A DNA stretch of 22,339 nt. Origin: a virus. Position numbers and translations under genes: made by a program. The stretch spans positions 1 through 22,339 of IMG/VR virus record IMGVR_UViG_3300024518_001214; one strand, given 5' to 3'. A model generated the notes under the pieces. That model was not told where the DNA came from and searched no databases. It saw nothing but the letters and a program-made list of their open reading frames with translations. This document shows positions 14,805 through 22,321 of this stretch, piece by piece (within the stretch, counting starts at the first letter, position 1; every line of letters starts with the position of its first letter).

Positions 14805-16040
14805 CTATGCCAACGCCGACCGCGCGAAGGCTTCCTCGAAGATAGGCATAGCATCGACTTCCATGCGTCCAATCCATCCCACTTCGTTGGAGGCCGCGTA
14901 CAGCTCGTTTAGCACCTGCAGTTCCATGCTCAGTGCGGTGGCAATCCAGTAGTACGAAAAGTCACCCAGAATGGCGACGTACAGTCCAGTGGTGAACGTG
15001 TTGGGCGCAAACTCAGACATCCGGTACGGACGGTCTATGATCGCGTTGGGACGGTTGCCCGCAATCCCAGCTTGCCACAGATAGTCGCCGTTGCCGTCCT
15101 TGAGTAGACGTACCCGCTTCACCCAGTCCCTATGCCCAATCCATGTGGCCCGATTGAAGTACCCCTCTTTCAGGGAGTACGCCACCTCGATGAGGTTGTC
15201 TGCGCCGATGGTGGTGGTGGTGTTACCAGTGGAGACATCCCGCCCGGTGGAGATGCCCGAGGCCGACGCGGTAAACACGCCGAGAGGTCGGCCAGCACCG
15301 CTGCCGGTCAGGAACGCATTCTCCTCGGTTTCACCAAACAGCCGCGCAAACTCTGCCCGCACAAACTCTGCCACCGGAGTGGCCGCGTTGCGGATGTAGT
15401 TGCGACTGGACCGCACCAGCTTCGCCGACAGCCGGGGATACAGTTCGCGCTTGCCCAACACCCAGGTCTGCGACCTCGACGTTGACGCTACCTCTCCCTG
15501 CCAGTCTGCGTCGCTTTCCTTGGTTTCCAAGGTTGGCACACCCAAGCTAACCGCTTGCGTGACAGTCTGCGTGGTGGAGAGACCGCGGATGTACGTGGTG
15601 TCATCGATCTTTTGCAGCAACTGCCGCATGAACTGCTCGGGGACTACGTTGTAGCCACCACCCGCCAAGTCATCGGTCTGCAGTACAGCCCGCTCCTCTG
15701 CGGTGAGCTCAGTTCTTTCGTTCCGGTCTGGCTTGGGTACCAGCGCCTTATCGTAGGCTCTGCTTACCAGTTCCGGGTCCGGTTGCCCTGGAGTGATTAC
15801 CGGGGGCTCTGCATCGTCGGCTGGTTCGGCCAGCCGGTCCTCGCGATCATAGTGGGCTTGCACAGCCTGCAACTGCTCATCCAGACGGGTGATTTCCTCG
15901 TCCTTGGCGTTGTAGGTGTTCCACTGCTCCGTGCTCATCTCCGTGCCGGCCTCTACGGTCTCGGCAAGCAGACTCCGGTTTTCTCCGACCAGGTTGTTAA
16001 GCCTGCCCTGGAGATCCCGAACCTTTGCGTTGTTACGCAT
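14805..16040 (-). CDS. Major capsid protein, HK97 fold
   Basis: ATG 16040 (MRNNAKVRDLQGRLNNLVGE) is chosen over a TTG at 16052 because GGGAGAAGG lies just upstream. The 411-residue product has an N-terminal delta domain: a charged coiled coil over residues about 1-70, then a Pro/Asp-rich linker, probably removed by the protease. The mature part opens near DDLAGGGYNVVPEQF and shows HK97-family landmarks: LGKRELYPRLSAKLVRSS (P/A domain), an ETEENAFLTGSGAGRPLGVF motif, and a C-terminal FEEAFARSALA close. The gene overlaps the protease stop by 8 bp, so levels are likely coordinated. Assignment is strong; fine details of cross-linking cannot be told. Confidence 0.95.
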   Translation of the reverse strand: MRNNAKVRDLQGRLNNLVGENRSLLAETVEAGTEMSTEQWNTYNAKDEEITRLDEQLQAVQAHYDREDRLAEPADDAEPPVITPGQPDPELVSRAYDKALVPKPDRNERTELTAEERAVLQTDDLAGGGYNVVPEQFMRQLLQKIDDTTYIRGLSTTQTVTQAVSLGVPTLETKESDADWQGEVASTSRSQTWVLGKRELYPRLSAKLVRSSRNYIRNAATPVAEFVRAEFARLFGETEENAFLTGSGAGRPLGVFTASASGISTGRDVSTGNTTTTIGADNLIEVAYSLKEGYFNRATWIGHRDWVKRVRLLKDGNGDYLWQAGIAGNRPNAIIDRPYRMSEFAPNTFTTGLYVAILGDFSYYWIATALSMELQVLNELYAASNEVGWIGRMEVDAMPIFEEAFARSALA

Positions 16041-16782
16041 ACCTTCTCCCAATGTGCTTGTACCGTTGATCCTCGGTATGGGCGAAGGCTACCAGCATCC
16101 GCTGTCGCTCCCCGGCGTCCGCCGGTTCGTCCTTTACTTCGGTCGTGGTGGAAACGTTGCCCCAGGCAGCCTCGAGCTGCTCCACGGCTTCACGTTCCTC
16201 GTTGGTAAGTATCATACCATGATCTGCCTTGCGTGCTGCAACCATCAAATGTTGGTCCCGTGCATCAAGGCTGGTCTGCGGATAGGCCGGAAAAGTAACC
16301 GGGGAAACGTCGAACAAATCCACGTCCCGCAGTTCCCGTAGCACCTCTTTCGAGTCCTTCTCCTGCCACCACGTATCGCCGCCCTTGGGCACCTTGAAGC
16401 CAAAGCTCATCTGATCGATGTCCCCGCGCTTGACGGACTCCATGAGGTCTCGAGCCCACTGCGCATCCGGCGGATTGATGTGCACCCGCAATCCGGTGTC
16501 GTCGGTCGCCATCGTGAGAGTGCCGTTGGTGCTGCGTCCCAGTACGAAGTTGGAATCATGGTTCCACAGCGCGCGCACGTCTTGCTCCTCTGCCAACGCC
16601 CGGTCAAACGCTCCCTTAGCGATGCGCTCCTTGAAGCCCATCATCGGCACTGACCAGACATCGTACTTGGCTGCGTAGCCAACCAGCCCGCCATCGGCGT
16701 CGTCCACCCGGAGCTCGGCAATTACCGTGCGAAACTCCCGCATTTCCTTGTGGACCTCATCTCTTACTTGTGCAATTTCCAT
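16033..16782 (-). CDS. HK97-type prohead protease
   Basis: I place the start at ATG 16782 (MEIAQVRDEVHKEMREF), behind a perfect GGGAGGGG ribosome site and after the portal stop; the longer frame to 16824 would overlap the portal. The 249-residue product carries the family landmarks in order: GYAAKYDVWS (35-44), GAFDRAL, the catalytic-His motif ALWNHD (His75), MSFGFKV with the catalytic Ser126, and FDVSPVTFPAYPQT (157-170). These are hallmarks of the HK97-like serine protease that cleaves the capsid delta domain during maturation. The last 80 residues are charged, perhaps serving as scaffold. It lies between portal and capsid, the standard order. Confidence 0.93.
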   Translation of the reverse strand: MEIAQVRDEVHKEMREFRTVIAELRVDDADGGLVGYAAKYDVWSVPMMGFKERIAKGAFDRALAEEQDVRALWNHDSNFVLGRSTNGTLTMATDDTGLRVHINPPDAQWARDLMESVKRGDIDQMSFGFKVPKGGDTWWQEKDSKEVLRELRDVDLFDVSPVTFPAYPQTSLDARDQHLMVAARKADHGMILTNEEREAVEQLEAAWGNVSTTTEVKDEPADAGERQRMLVAFAHTEDQRYKHIGRRYA

Positions 16783-16796
16783 GTTCCCCTCCCAGG

Positions 16797-18785
16797 TTAC
16801 GCTGGCACAATTTGACAATCGCACCCTTGATGCAGTGGCGGATGGCGGACGTTCCGGTATGTCCGCATCGTTGCCTGGTCTGCTTGTACTTCGTCCCCGC
16901 CGGGCACAAACTCAGTGCCCACCGGAATTATACGCCCATTCATTTCCTTGCAAAACGGACAGTTATCGCCAAACGCTACCCACCGCACGCTCCGCACCAT
17001 CTGGCTGTCCTGAAATGACACCAGCGTGAAGGCGTTCACTCCACGCAAGGTTTCCTCTCGAGCCATCTTCCCCGGGCGCCGCTCCGTCCACTCGCTAAGC
17101 CGTGTTAACACAGCATCCCGAGGACTGGTGTCGAACTCTTGCGCCCGATCCATAACGGACCGCAGCTGCCCCGTAGACCCCAGGGTGTACCCCGCGATCA
17201 GGTTGTCGAAGTAGTTATCGATGAACCGGGTCAGCTCATCGTCGTTCATCTGGGTGCCAGTGTCGCCAATCAGCATGGCCCGCGCGTTCTGGAATAGCGA
17301 CTGGTACAGTGGACCCGTCCGCTGCCGGATGAACTCCCCGTGCTCTCGGTAGAAGTTGGATAGGAACTGCTCAAAGCTGTTGCGGTCCCGGGTGTCCAGC
17401 ATCTTCCGCGCAGCCTTGGCGATGTCCTGCTCTTCCCGGACCACCACCCGCCGCCATGCGTCCTCGAAGATGTCCACCATGGACAACGCAAATGACCGCC
17501 GTTGGTCTGCCCTCTGCTGGCGCTCCTCCCGGAACGCATCGAAGGGATCTTCATCCTGGTCATCGTTGTCGCCCGGTTGCTGGCCTTCTCCCGGCGCCGC
17601 GGACTCTGCCATGTTCACCGGTTGCCAGTATGTTTCCCCGATACCCTCCGGTAGGGGATTCATGTCCTCGAGCTCTCGGATGTCGTCCGCACTCATCCAG
17701 CCCCAGTTACGTGCCTTGGCGTAATACTCCGCCCGGGACTGTGCATCGCCACGTAGTAGGGCTTGCACGCTGAACTTGAAAAAGAACTCGTCCTGCTCTG
17801 CCTCGCTAAGCAACTGCGAATCTAAAGACTGCTCCCACCGTACCAGCCACGGCATCATCGTGAACGTGATGAACTCCCGGGACTGCTCCTCCACGTTGGT
17901 GAACGTGGCGTGCTCCAGGTCAGCAATAAGGTGTGGCGGGATGTTGTACCAACGCGCCACCTCGCTCACTTGGTACTTGCGCTCCTCGATTAGCTGGGAG
18001 TCCCGTGGGGTGTTAGCTGTGGACTTCCACTCCAGCCCTTCCTCCAACACCGCAACGCCTTGTTTCTTGCCCCACCGGCCTTGCTTGCGTCGCCAGTCGT
18101 CCTTGAGCCGCTGCCGCGCATCGTCGTTGCGTAGTCTGCCTTTCATTTGGAGCACCCCCGAGGGTGCCGCCTCGTTGGCTAAGTAGTCCGAGGCGTACTG
18201 CTGCAATCCAAGGGAAAGCCCGAACGAATCCCGAGCTTGGCTGATGGGATCCTCCCCGGCAAACCCGTTGAACGCGAACCATGACATATGGAACACCTGG
18301 TCTGGGCGAAATTTGCGCATCTGCCCGTCTGGCCGGGTGTAGATGTACACCAGGTTCTTGCCATCTACTTGGATCTCAGTCTGTCCCGCCACCAACGGTA
18401 CCACTGCGATGATTCTGCCCACCCGATCGCGCACGAGCTGGGAGATGTGGTTGCCCCATAGGAGCGTCTGTATCTGGGCGGTTTCCCGCCACTGGTAGGA
18501 TGTCGTGAGTGGATTTGGTTGCTTGCCGATCAGTCGGAACAGTGGATGGTCGCGTGCTTCCTCTTTCCCGCGATCCCCCACCCGGCGGTACAGCTTGAGC
18601 GGCAGAGTGGCAAGGAACTCCGAGATCCGAGTAACCGCGCTCTTGACCGCCATGACTTGGAATGCGTTTTCCTGGTCTACGTGGATGCCAGACGCGGCTT
18701 GATCCCCGGGCCATAGGCTAAGGTTGCCCTCTGCTTGGGTCACCTTCGTTGCACGCTTCCCGAACAGAGACTCCAGAAAGCCCAT
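16797..18785 (-). CDS. Portal protein fused to a MuF-like head morphogenesis domain
   Basis: The start at ATG 18785 (MGFLESLFGKR) overlaps the TerL stop by one base (TAATG). Residues about 1-400 form an HK97-family portal: AVKSAVTRISEFLATLPLKLY, GNHISQLVRDRVGRI, and a C-terminal wing ending near MNPLPEGIGETYWQPVN. A Pro/Asp/Gln-rich linker follows (about 405-435), then a domain ending in a MuF-like signature: C609 and C612 (CPFCKEMNG), and H648, H652, C655, C657 (RHPPLHQGCDC). MuF proteins are minor head proteins, normally separate from the portal, so this gene is a natural portal-MuF fusion of 662 residues. The fusion is seen directly; head ejection or assembly roles of the MuF part are from family knowledge. 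Confidence 0.92.
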   Translation of the reverse strand: MGFLESLFGKRATKVTQAEGNLSLWPGDQAASGIHVDQENAFQVMAVKSAVTRISEFLATLPLKLYRRVGDRGKEEARDHPLFRLIGKQPNPLTTSYQWRETAQIQTLLWGNHISQLVRDRVGRIIAVVPLVAGQTEIQVDGKNLVYIYTRPDGQMRKFRPDQVFHMSWFAFNGFAGEDPISQARDSFGLSLGLQQYASDYLANEAAPSGVLQMKGRLRNDDARQRLKDDWRRKQGRWGKKQGVAVLEEGLEWKSTANTPRDSQLIEERKYQVSEVARWYNIPPHLIADLEHATFTNVEEQSREFITFTMMPWLVRWEQSLDSQLLSEAEQDEFFFKFSVQALLRGDAQSRAEYYAKARNWGWMSADDIRELEDMNPLPEGIGETYWQPVNMAESAAPGEGQQPGDNDDQDEDPFDAFREERQQRADQRRSFALSMVDIFEDAWRRVVVREEQDIAKAARKMLDTRDRNSFEQFLSNFYREHGEFIRQRTGPLYQSLFQNARAMLIGDTGTQMNDDELTRFIDNYFDNLIAGYTLGSTGQLRSVMDRAQEFDTSPRDAVLTRLSEWTERRPGKMAREETLRGVNAFTLVSFQDSQMVRSVRWVAFGDNCPFCKEMNGRIIPVGTEFVPGGDEVQADQATMRTYRNVRHPPLHQGCDCQIVPA

Positions 18786-20407
18786 TATTCACCACCCACT
18801 ATCGACAGTCCACGATTCTCATATATCGACTCACCTTCGCCACGTAGTGACAGCGACAGTGCCATGATCAGCGCCACTATCCCGTCAATCCTTTTGGATG
18901 ACTTCCGCCGGTCTGGCTTAACTGGCTTGATGTTGCCGGCAGCGTCCTGGCGTACCGCCGTGCATTCAGCGTTCCAGTTGAGCACGGGATTGTTGCCGTT
19001 GCGCAGCTTGCGCTCCGCGGTCAAGTCAATCAGTGCCTTGGATGGCTCGGACATGCTGGCCCAACCTTGGCCAAACTGCACCATGGTTATCCCGGTCCGG
19101 TCTTCTATTCGTTCGCTAATATGCCCAGCACCCCACCGGTCGAAAGCAGCTTCTGCTACGTGGAACCGTTCTGCGTCTGCTGCTATGCCGTCCAATACGT
19201 CCTCGTACCTAACGGTTCGTCCTGGTGTCGCTGTGATCAATCCCTGGGCTACCCAGACATCGTACGGGACTCGGTCGCGCCTCACCCGCTCCTGTACGGT
19301 GTCCTCCGGCATCCAGAACCGCGCCAGGACATCGTAACTGCCATCCTCATCCGGGAACACCATCACCCACGCGGTGAGGTCTATACGGGACGACAAGTCC
19401 AGACCAGCATAGCACACCTCGCCTTCGAGGTCGTCTTCGTGCACTTCCCCGGCAGACTGTTCCCAGTCGTAGGTGTCAATCCACCGCTCGACTTGCGCGG
19501 TCCACTGGTCCAGATACAGCCGGCGGAAGGTGTTTTGATACGCCGGGCTTCTCTCGGCTTTGGATGCCTCGGTCCGTAGCTGGTCGATGTTGCGGAAGAT
19601 ACCCAAAGCTGGATTAGCTGCTGCCCATACTTTCTCATCCCGCCAATCAGCATCGCGGTCCGCAGTGAATACCATGGCGTAGTGCGACGGGTCCGACATC
19701 GGATCCTTGATAACGTCCATCGCATACTGATGCTGTTCCCAGCAAATGTGGTCTTCCTCGTACACTCCCGCGGTGGTGATTGCCATGGCCAGCGCTTGCT
19801 CCCGAGCTGCCCCGGTGCCGCTAACCAACGTATCCCACAGTTCCCGATTCTTCTGCGCGTGGAGCTCATCGAATATCAACCCGTGGAGATTGGGTCCGTG
19901 CTTGGATGGCACATCGCTCGAGACTGCGATCATGACCGAGCCAGTCGCCATGTCTACGATACGCTTGCGAGAATCAATCACCTTGAGTCGCGATCGCAAC
20001 AAGTCGCTCTGCAACACCGCGTCCCGCCCATAGCCGTACACGATACCCGCTTGCTCTTTGTCAGACGCTGCCACGTAGACCATGGCCCCGGGCTCATTGT
20101 CCGCCACCAGCAGAAAAAGCCCCACACCGGATGCCAATGGCGATTTCCCGTTCTTCTTGGGGAGCTCCAGGTAAGCACTGCGCACCATTCGGTTGCCAGT
20201 CTTGTCTACCCAGCCGAATACCTCGCTAAGAAACTCCTCTTGGTAGGGGATGAGGGAGAAAGGTTGTCCCGCCCACTTGCCTTGGGAGTGGGTCAGCACC
20301 TTCTCGAAAAAGTTGATGACGTAGTCCGCGTGCGAGTTGCTGAACTGGTAGCGGACGCCGTTGTGGGTGATGCGCTTACGGTTACTTCTTGACGAGGCGA
20401 GGCCCAT
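18785..20407 (-). CDS. Terminase large subunit
   Basis: ATG 20407 abuts the methyltransferase stop (TAGATG). The 540-residue protein has the two expected parts. The ATPase has a Walker A-like ELPKKNGKS at 81-89 and Walker B LIFDE at 177-181, preceded by SKHGPNLHG, plus an ITTAG motif III near 210-214. The nuclease begins with GLDLSSRIDLTA (Asp337) and ends near DGIVALIMAL (Asp508), providing metal-binding aspartates. This is a Terminase_1/HK97-type large subunit that cuts and pumps phage DNA into the prohead through the portal encoded next. Length is normal and no interruption is seen. Separation from the small subunit by a methyltransferase is unusual but not unique. Confidence 0.96.
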   Translation of the reverse strand: MGLASSRSNRKRITHNGVRYQFSNSHADYVINFFEKVLTHSQGKWAGQPFSLIPYQEEFLSEVFGWVDKTGNRMVRSAYLELPKKNGKSPLASGVGLFLLVADNEPGAMVYVAASDKEQAGIVYGYGRDAVLQSDLLRSRLKVIDSRKRIVDMATGSVMIAVSSDVPSKHGPNLHGLIFDELHAQKNRELWDTLVSGTGAAREQALAMAITTAGVYEEDHICWEQHQYAMDVIKDPMSDPSHYAMVFTADRDADWRDEKVWAAANPALGIFRNIDQLRTEASKAERSPAYQNTFRRLYLDQWTAQVERWIDTYDWEQSAGEVHEDDLEGEVCYAGLDLSSRIDLTAWVMVFPDEDGSYDVLARFWMPEDTVQERVRRDRVPYDVWVAQGLITATPGRTVRYEDVLDGIAADAERFHVAEAAFDRWGAGHISERIEDRTGITMVQFGQGWASMSEPSKALIDLTAERKLRNGNNPVLNWNAECTAVRQDAAGNIKPVKPDRRKSSKRIDGIVALIMALSLSLRGEGESIYENRGLSIVGGE

Positions 20408-21874
20408 CTACATCACCAGCTGCATCTGCAGCGCCTCTATGCGTCGCTCAGCCAGCGCCGCGTATTCAGGGTTAAGCTCGCAGCCGATGAACTCACGCCC
20501 CTCCTCGTGGGCCACCTGGCCGGTGGTCCCGCTGCCCAAGAATGGATCGAGAACCGTCCCGCCTACTGGGGAACCAGCCCGGATGCACGGTCGCACCAGC
20601 GCTGTCGGGAAGGTGGCGAAGTGTGCCTCGGGGTAGGGCTCGGTGGCGATGGTCCATACGTCGCGCTTGTTTCGGCCGGCAGGATGCCCCGGTATTTCCT
20701 TTGTCATATCGGCTCGCGGGCGATGAAAGTCAGCGTGTGTGCCCACTTCGCCCTTGCCAATCTTGCCGGGACCATTCGGTCCCCAATGATTCTCCCCATG
20801 CGGCTCACGTACAGCATCGCTGTCGTAGAAATAAGTCGCCCGCTTGCTCAGCATGAACAGGTGCTCGTGGCTCTTCGTCGGCCGGTCAGTCACCGACTCG
20901 GGCATGGGGTTCGGCTTGGCCCAGATGATATCGCTGCGTAGATACCAGCCGTCGAGCCGTAGCGCCGTGGCCAGCATCTGCGGCTGATCGATCAGATCCT
21001 TCTGTTTGAACCCTCGGGACGCTATGGTACAATACGCTTGTGCCAAGGCGAAAGGTTCCCTGTCCTCTATGCGGTCAACCAAAGTCCGCAGCTGCGAAAG
21101 CATGTCGGCGGTGCTCTCAGCCGTATGAGCGGACACCCGCGCATCGGCAAGAGATGAGCGAGCGCTTGACTGATCAACCGAAGCCTCATCTACAAGGACG
21201 AAAGCGCCCGGAACACGCGGCGTGGATGCGTCGCTACTGGACAGACGAGCGGCGGGCGACGATGCGGGGGCGTCAGCTTGATCCGAACGCCCGTTACCAT
21301 GGTCTGTCGTCTCGCCAGGCTGCGGCGCTTGTTCGCTCCGTTGGCCACTGCCAGGAGTGTCGCCATGATGGCTCGGTGAGTCGCCTTGGCGTTCATCATG
21401 TGGATCGGGACAAGCACAATCAGAGCCCCGAGAATCTGCGCGTTCTATGCCATCGCTGCCATATGACGGACCATCGGCTCGCTGGCGACTTTCACCGCCA
21501 GTAGCGTAAGCGCTACCCATATTCAGCCACAGCGTGCCGTCGTCCCGCAGCACCCGGCGCACCTCGCGGAACACGCCCACCATGTTGGCGATGTACTCGT
21601 CGATGGTCGGCTCCAGGCCGAGTTGGTTGTCCACGCGGCGAGCACCGCACTTGCCGCATACGGCTCGAAATGGCTGTGCCATCTTGCCGTTGTTGCCTTT
21701 GTTCTGCGTGGAGCCAGTCGCTGGTAGCGCATGGTCGCACTCCGCGTCGCCGCCTTCCCACTCAGCCGTGCCGTAGTCGCGCAAACCCCAGTAGGGCGGG
21801 CTCGTCACCACGCAGTGCGCAACGCCGTCGGGCAGCTCGCGTAGCTTCTCGCGCACGTCGCCTACCAGGATCAT
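20408..21874 (-). CDS. DNA methyltransferase (beta class) with a long internal insert
   Basis: ATG 21874 (MILVGDVREKLRELPDGV) overlaps the TerS stop as ATGA; the frame is open further to 22150 but only inside TerS. The 488-residue product has motif IV TSPPYW at 24-29, a CGKCG zinc-like knuckle, LWLNMGSAYA at about 116-124, then resumes GFKQKDLIDQP at 288 and WYLRSDIIWAKPNPMPESVT, and ends with motif I, DPFLGSGTTGQ. Motif IV before motif I marks the beta order, typical for N4-cytosine or N6-adenine enzymes; the SPPY form suggests N4-cytosine. Between residues about 125 and 288 lies a low-complexity Ser/Asp/Ala/Arg-rich stretch which is antisense to an HNH gene. Without it the length would be about 325, the family norm. 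Function in packaging or anti-restriction is inferred. Confidence 0.9.
   Translation of the reverse strand: MILVGDVREKLRELPDGVAHCVVTSPPYWGLRDYGTAEWEGGDAECDHALPATGSTQNKGNNGKMAQPFRAVCGKCGARRVDNQLGLEPTIDEYIANMVGVFREVRRVLRDDGTLWLNMGSAYATGGESRQRADGPSYGSDGIERADSRGSDCACPDPHDERQGDSPSHHGDTPGSGQRSEQAPQPGETTDHGNGRSDQADAPASSPAARLSSSDASTPRVPGAFVLVDEASVDQSSARSSLADARVSAHTAESTADMLSQLRTLVDRIEDREPFALAQAYCTIASRGFKQKDLIDQPQMLATALRLDGWYLRSDIIWAKPNPMPESVTDRPTKSHEHLFMLSKRATYFYDSDAVREPHGENHWGPNGPGKIGKGEVGTHADFHRPRADMTKEIPGHPAGRNKRDVWTIATEPYPEAHFATFPTALVRPCIRAGSPVGGTVLDPFLGSGTTGQVAHEEGREFIGCELNPEYAALAERRIEALQMQLVM
21006..21033 (+). promoter_or_regulatory. Promoter-like sequence for the antisense HNH gene
   Basis: TTGAAC (21006-21011) and TACAAT (21028-21033) are separated by 16 bp, and TG one base before the -10 box makes it an extended -10 element. 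The predicted transcript would begin within a few bases of the GTG at 21040, so the mRNA would be leaderless or nearly so. The -35 half lies in methyltransferase codons (GFKQ). The match is good but unproven. Confidence 0.5.
21040..21504 (+). CDS. HNH endonuclease, antisense inside the methyltransferase gene
   Basis: This is the only plus-strand gene. GTG 21040 is the only near start after an in-frame TGA, giving 154 residues. It has an N-terminal zinc knuckle (C8, C11, C22, C25: CPLC...CRRC), a basic middle resembling NUMOD-like DNA-binding elements (KPHLQGRKRPEHAAWMRRYW, 48-67), and a C-terminal zinc-bound HNH nuclease: C104/C107, catalytic-type HH at 119-120, N132 in ENLRVLC, C137/C140 and H141. 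This is the architecture of free-standing phage homing endonucleases. The ORF occupies almost the entire insert in the methyltransferase, so no intron or intein accompanies it. An alternative role is as a packaging-associated HNH, as some terminases have, given its location between TerS and TerL. No ribosome site is seen. Confidence 0.88.
   Translation: MPRRKVPCPLCGQPKSAAAKACRRCSQPYERTPAHRQEMSERLTDQPKPHLQGRKRPEHAAWMRRYWTDERRATMRGRQLDPNARYHGLSSRQAAALVRSVGHCQECRHDGSVSRLGVHHVDRDKHNQSPENLRVLCHRCHMTDHRLAGDFHRQ
21501..21516. repeat. Perfect inverted repeat at the HNH 3' end
   Basis: GTAGCG, a four-base TAAG loop and CGCTAC form a perfect 6-bp hairpin that includes the HNH stop codon. There is no following T-run, so it is not a standard rho-independent terminator. 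It coincides with the likely insert junction, in methyltransferase codons SAYAT, so it may mark the target site or cap the HNH transcript. Confidence 0.5.
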
Positions 21875-22308
21875 TTCTTGACTAACCTCGGCCCAGACAG
21901 CAGCTCTTCCAGCGGGGTCGCAGTGTCGCCACCCGGGGTTGAGTCGATCTTGGTTCTGCTGGCCGGGGTCATGCCAAACTCGCACAGCATCCGATAGTAC
22001 TTGTCCCAGTGGCGCAACATCGGTGTCACACTTCCCGCCAACCGTGCCTCCTCGTACAGTGCGTAAAAAGTACACAGTGCCCGGAACGCCTCGAAGTCCG
22101 CTTCGGTGAGCAGCCCCAGCTTGTACAACATGGGGCCAATCTCCTCCCACTTTTCCTGGGCCATGGCTGGGATATCCCCAGGGGCTTTTCGATACGCCCG
22201 GGTTGGCTTGGCCTCGGACTTGCGGATGCGTTTCTTGTGGTCTTCGCCCTCGAGCTTTTTGAGGGATGTGGGCTTGGGTGGCCGACCGGCTCTATTGGCA
22301 GCTGGCAT
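21871..22308 (-). CDS. Terminase small subunit, P27 family
   Basis: ATG 22308 (MPAANRAGRPPKPTSLKKLEG) encodes 145 residues, a usual length. The P27-type signatures are present: GRPPKPTSLKKLEG at 8-21, a Pro-containing linker, the helix block AQEKWEEIGPMLYKLGLLTEAD at about 50-71, and EFGMTPASRTKI at 110-121. The small subunit recognises phage DNA and loads the large subunit for packaging. It is the first gene of the visible operon, and its stop overlaps the methyltransferase start as ATGA. No good Shine-Dalgarno site precedes the ATG; instead a CATAAT box lies 7 nt upstream. Confidence 0.92.
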   Translation of the reverse strand: MPAANRAGRPPKPTSLKKLEGEDHKKRIRKSEAKPTRAYRKAPGDIPAMAQEKWEEIGPMLYKLGLLTEADFEAFRALCTFYALYEEARLAGSVTPMLRHWDKYYRMLCEFGMTPASRTKIDSTPGGDTATPLEELLSGPRLVKK

Positions 22309-22315
22309 AGCTCAA

Positions 22316-22321
22316 ATTATG
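22316..22321 (-). promoter_or_regulatory. Possible -10 box for a leaderless TerS transcript
   Basis: On the minus strand CATAAT lies 7 nt before the TerS ATG, and no Shine-Dalgarno sequence is between them. A transcript from this box would start at or next to the ATG. The matching -35 region would lie beyond the right edge, so the call is tentative. The spacing resembles that of the HNH promoter. Confidence 0.35.

Noticed and set aside
21012-21500. Group I/II intron or intein carrying the HNH gene
   Set aside because: The 465-nt ORF fills nearly the entire insert, its orientation is opposite to the host gene, and no intein splice residues or ribozyme-sized sequence is available.
21875-22150. 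N-terminal extension of the methyltransferase frame by 92 codons
   Set aside because: The extension lies entirely within TerS in another frame and has no methyltransferase-like sequence. The ATGA start at 21874 begins with the expected family N-terminus.
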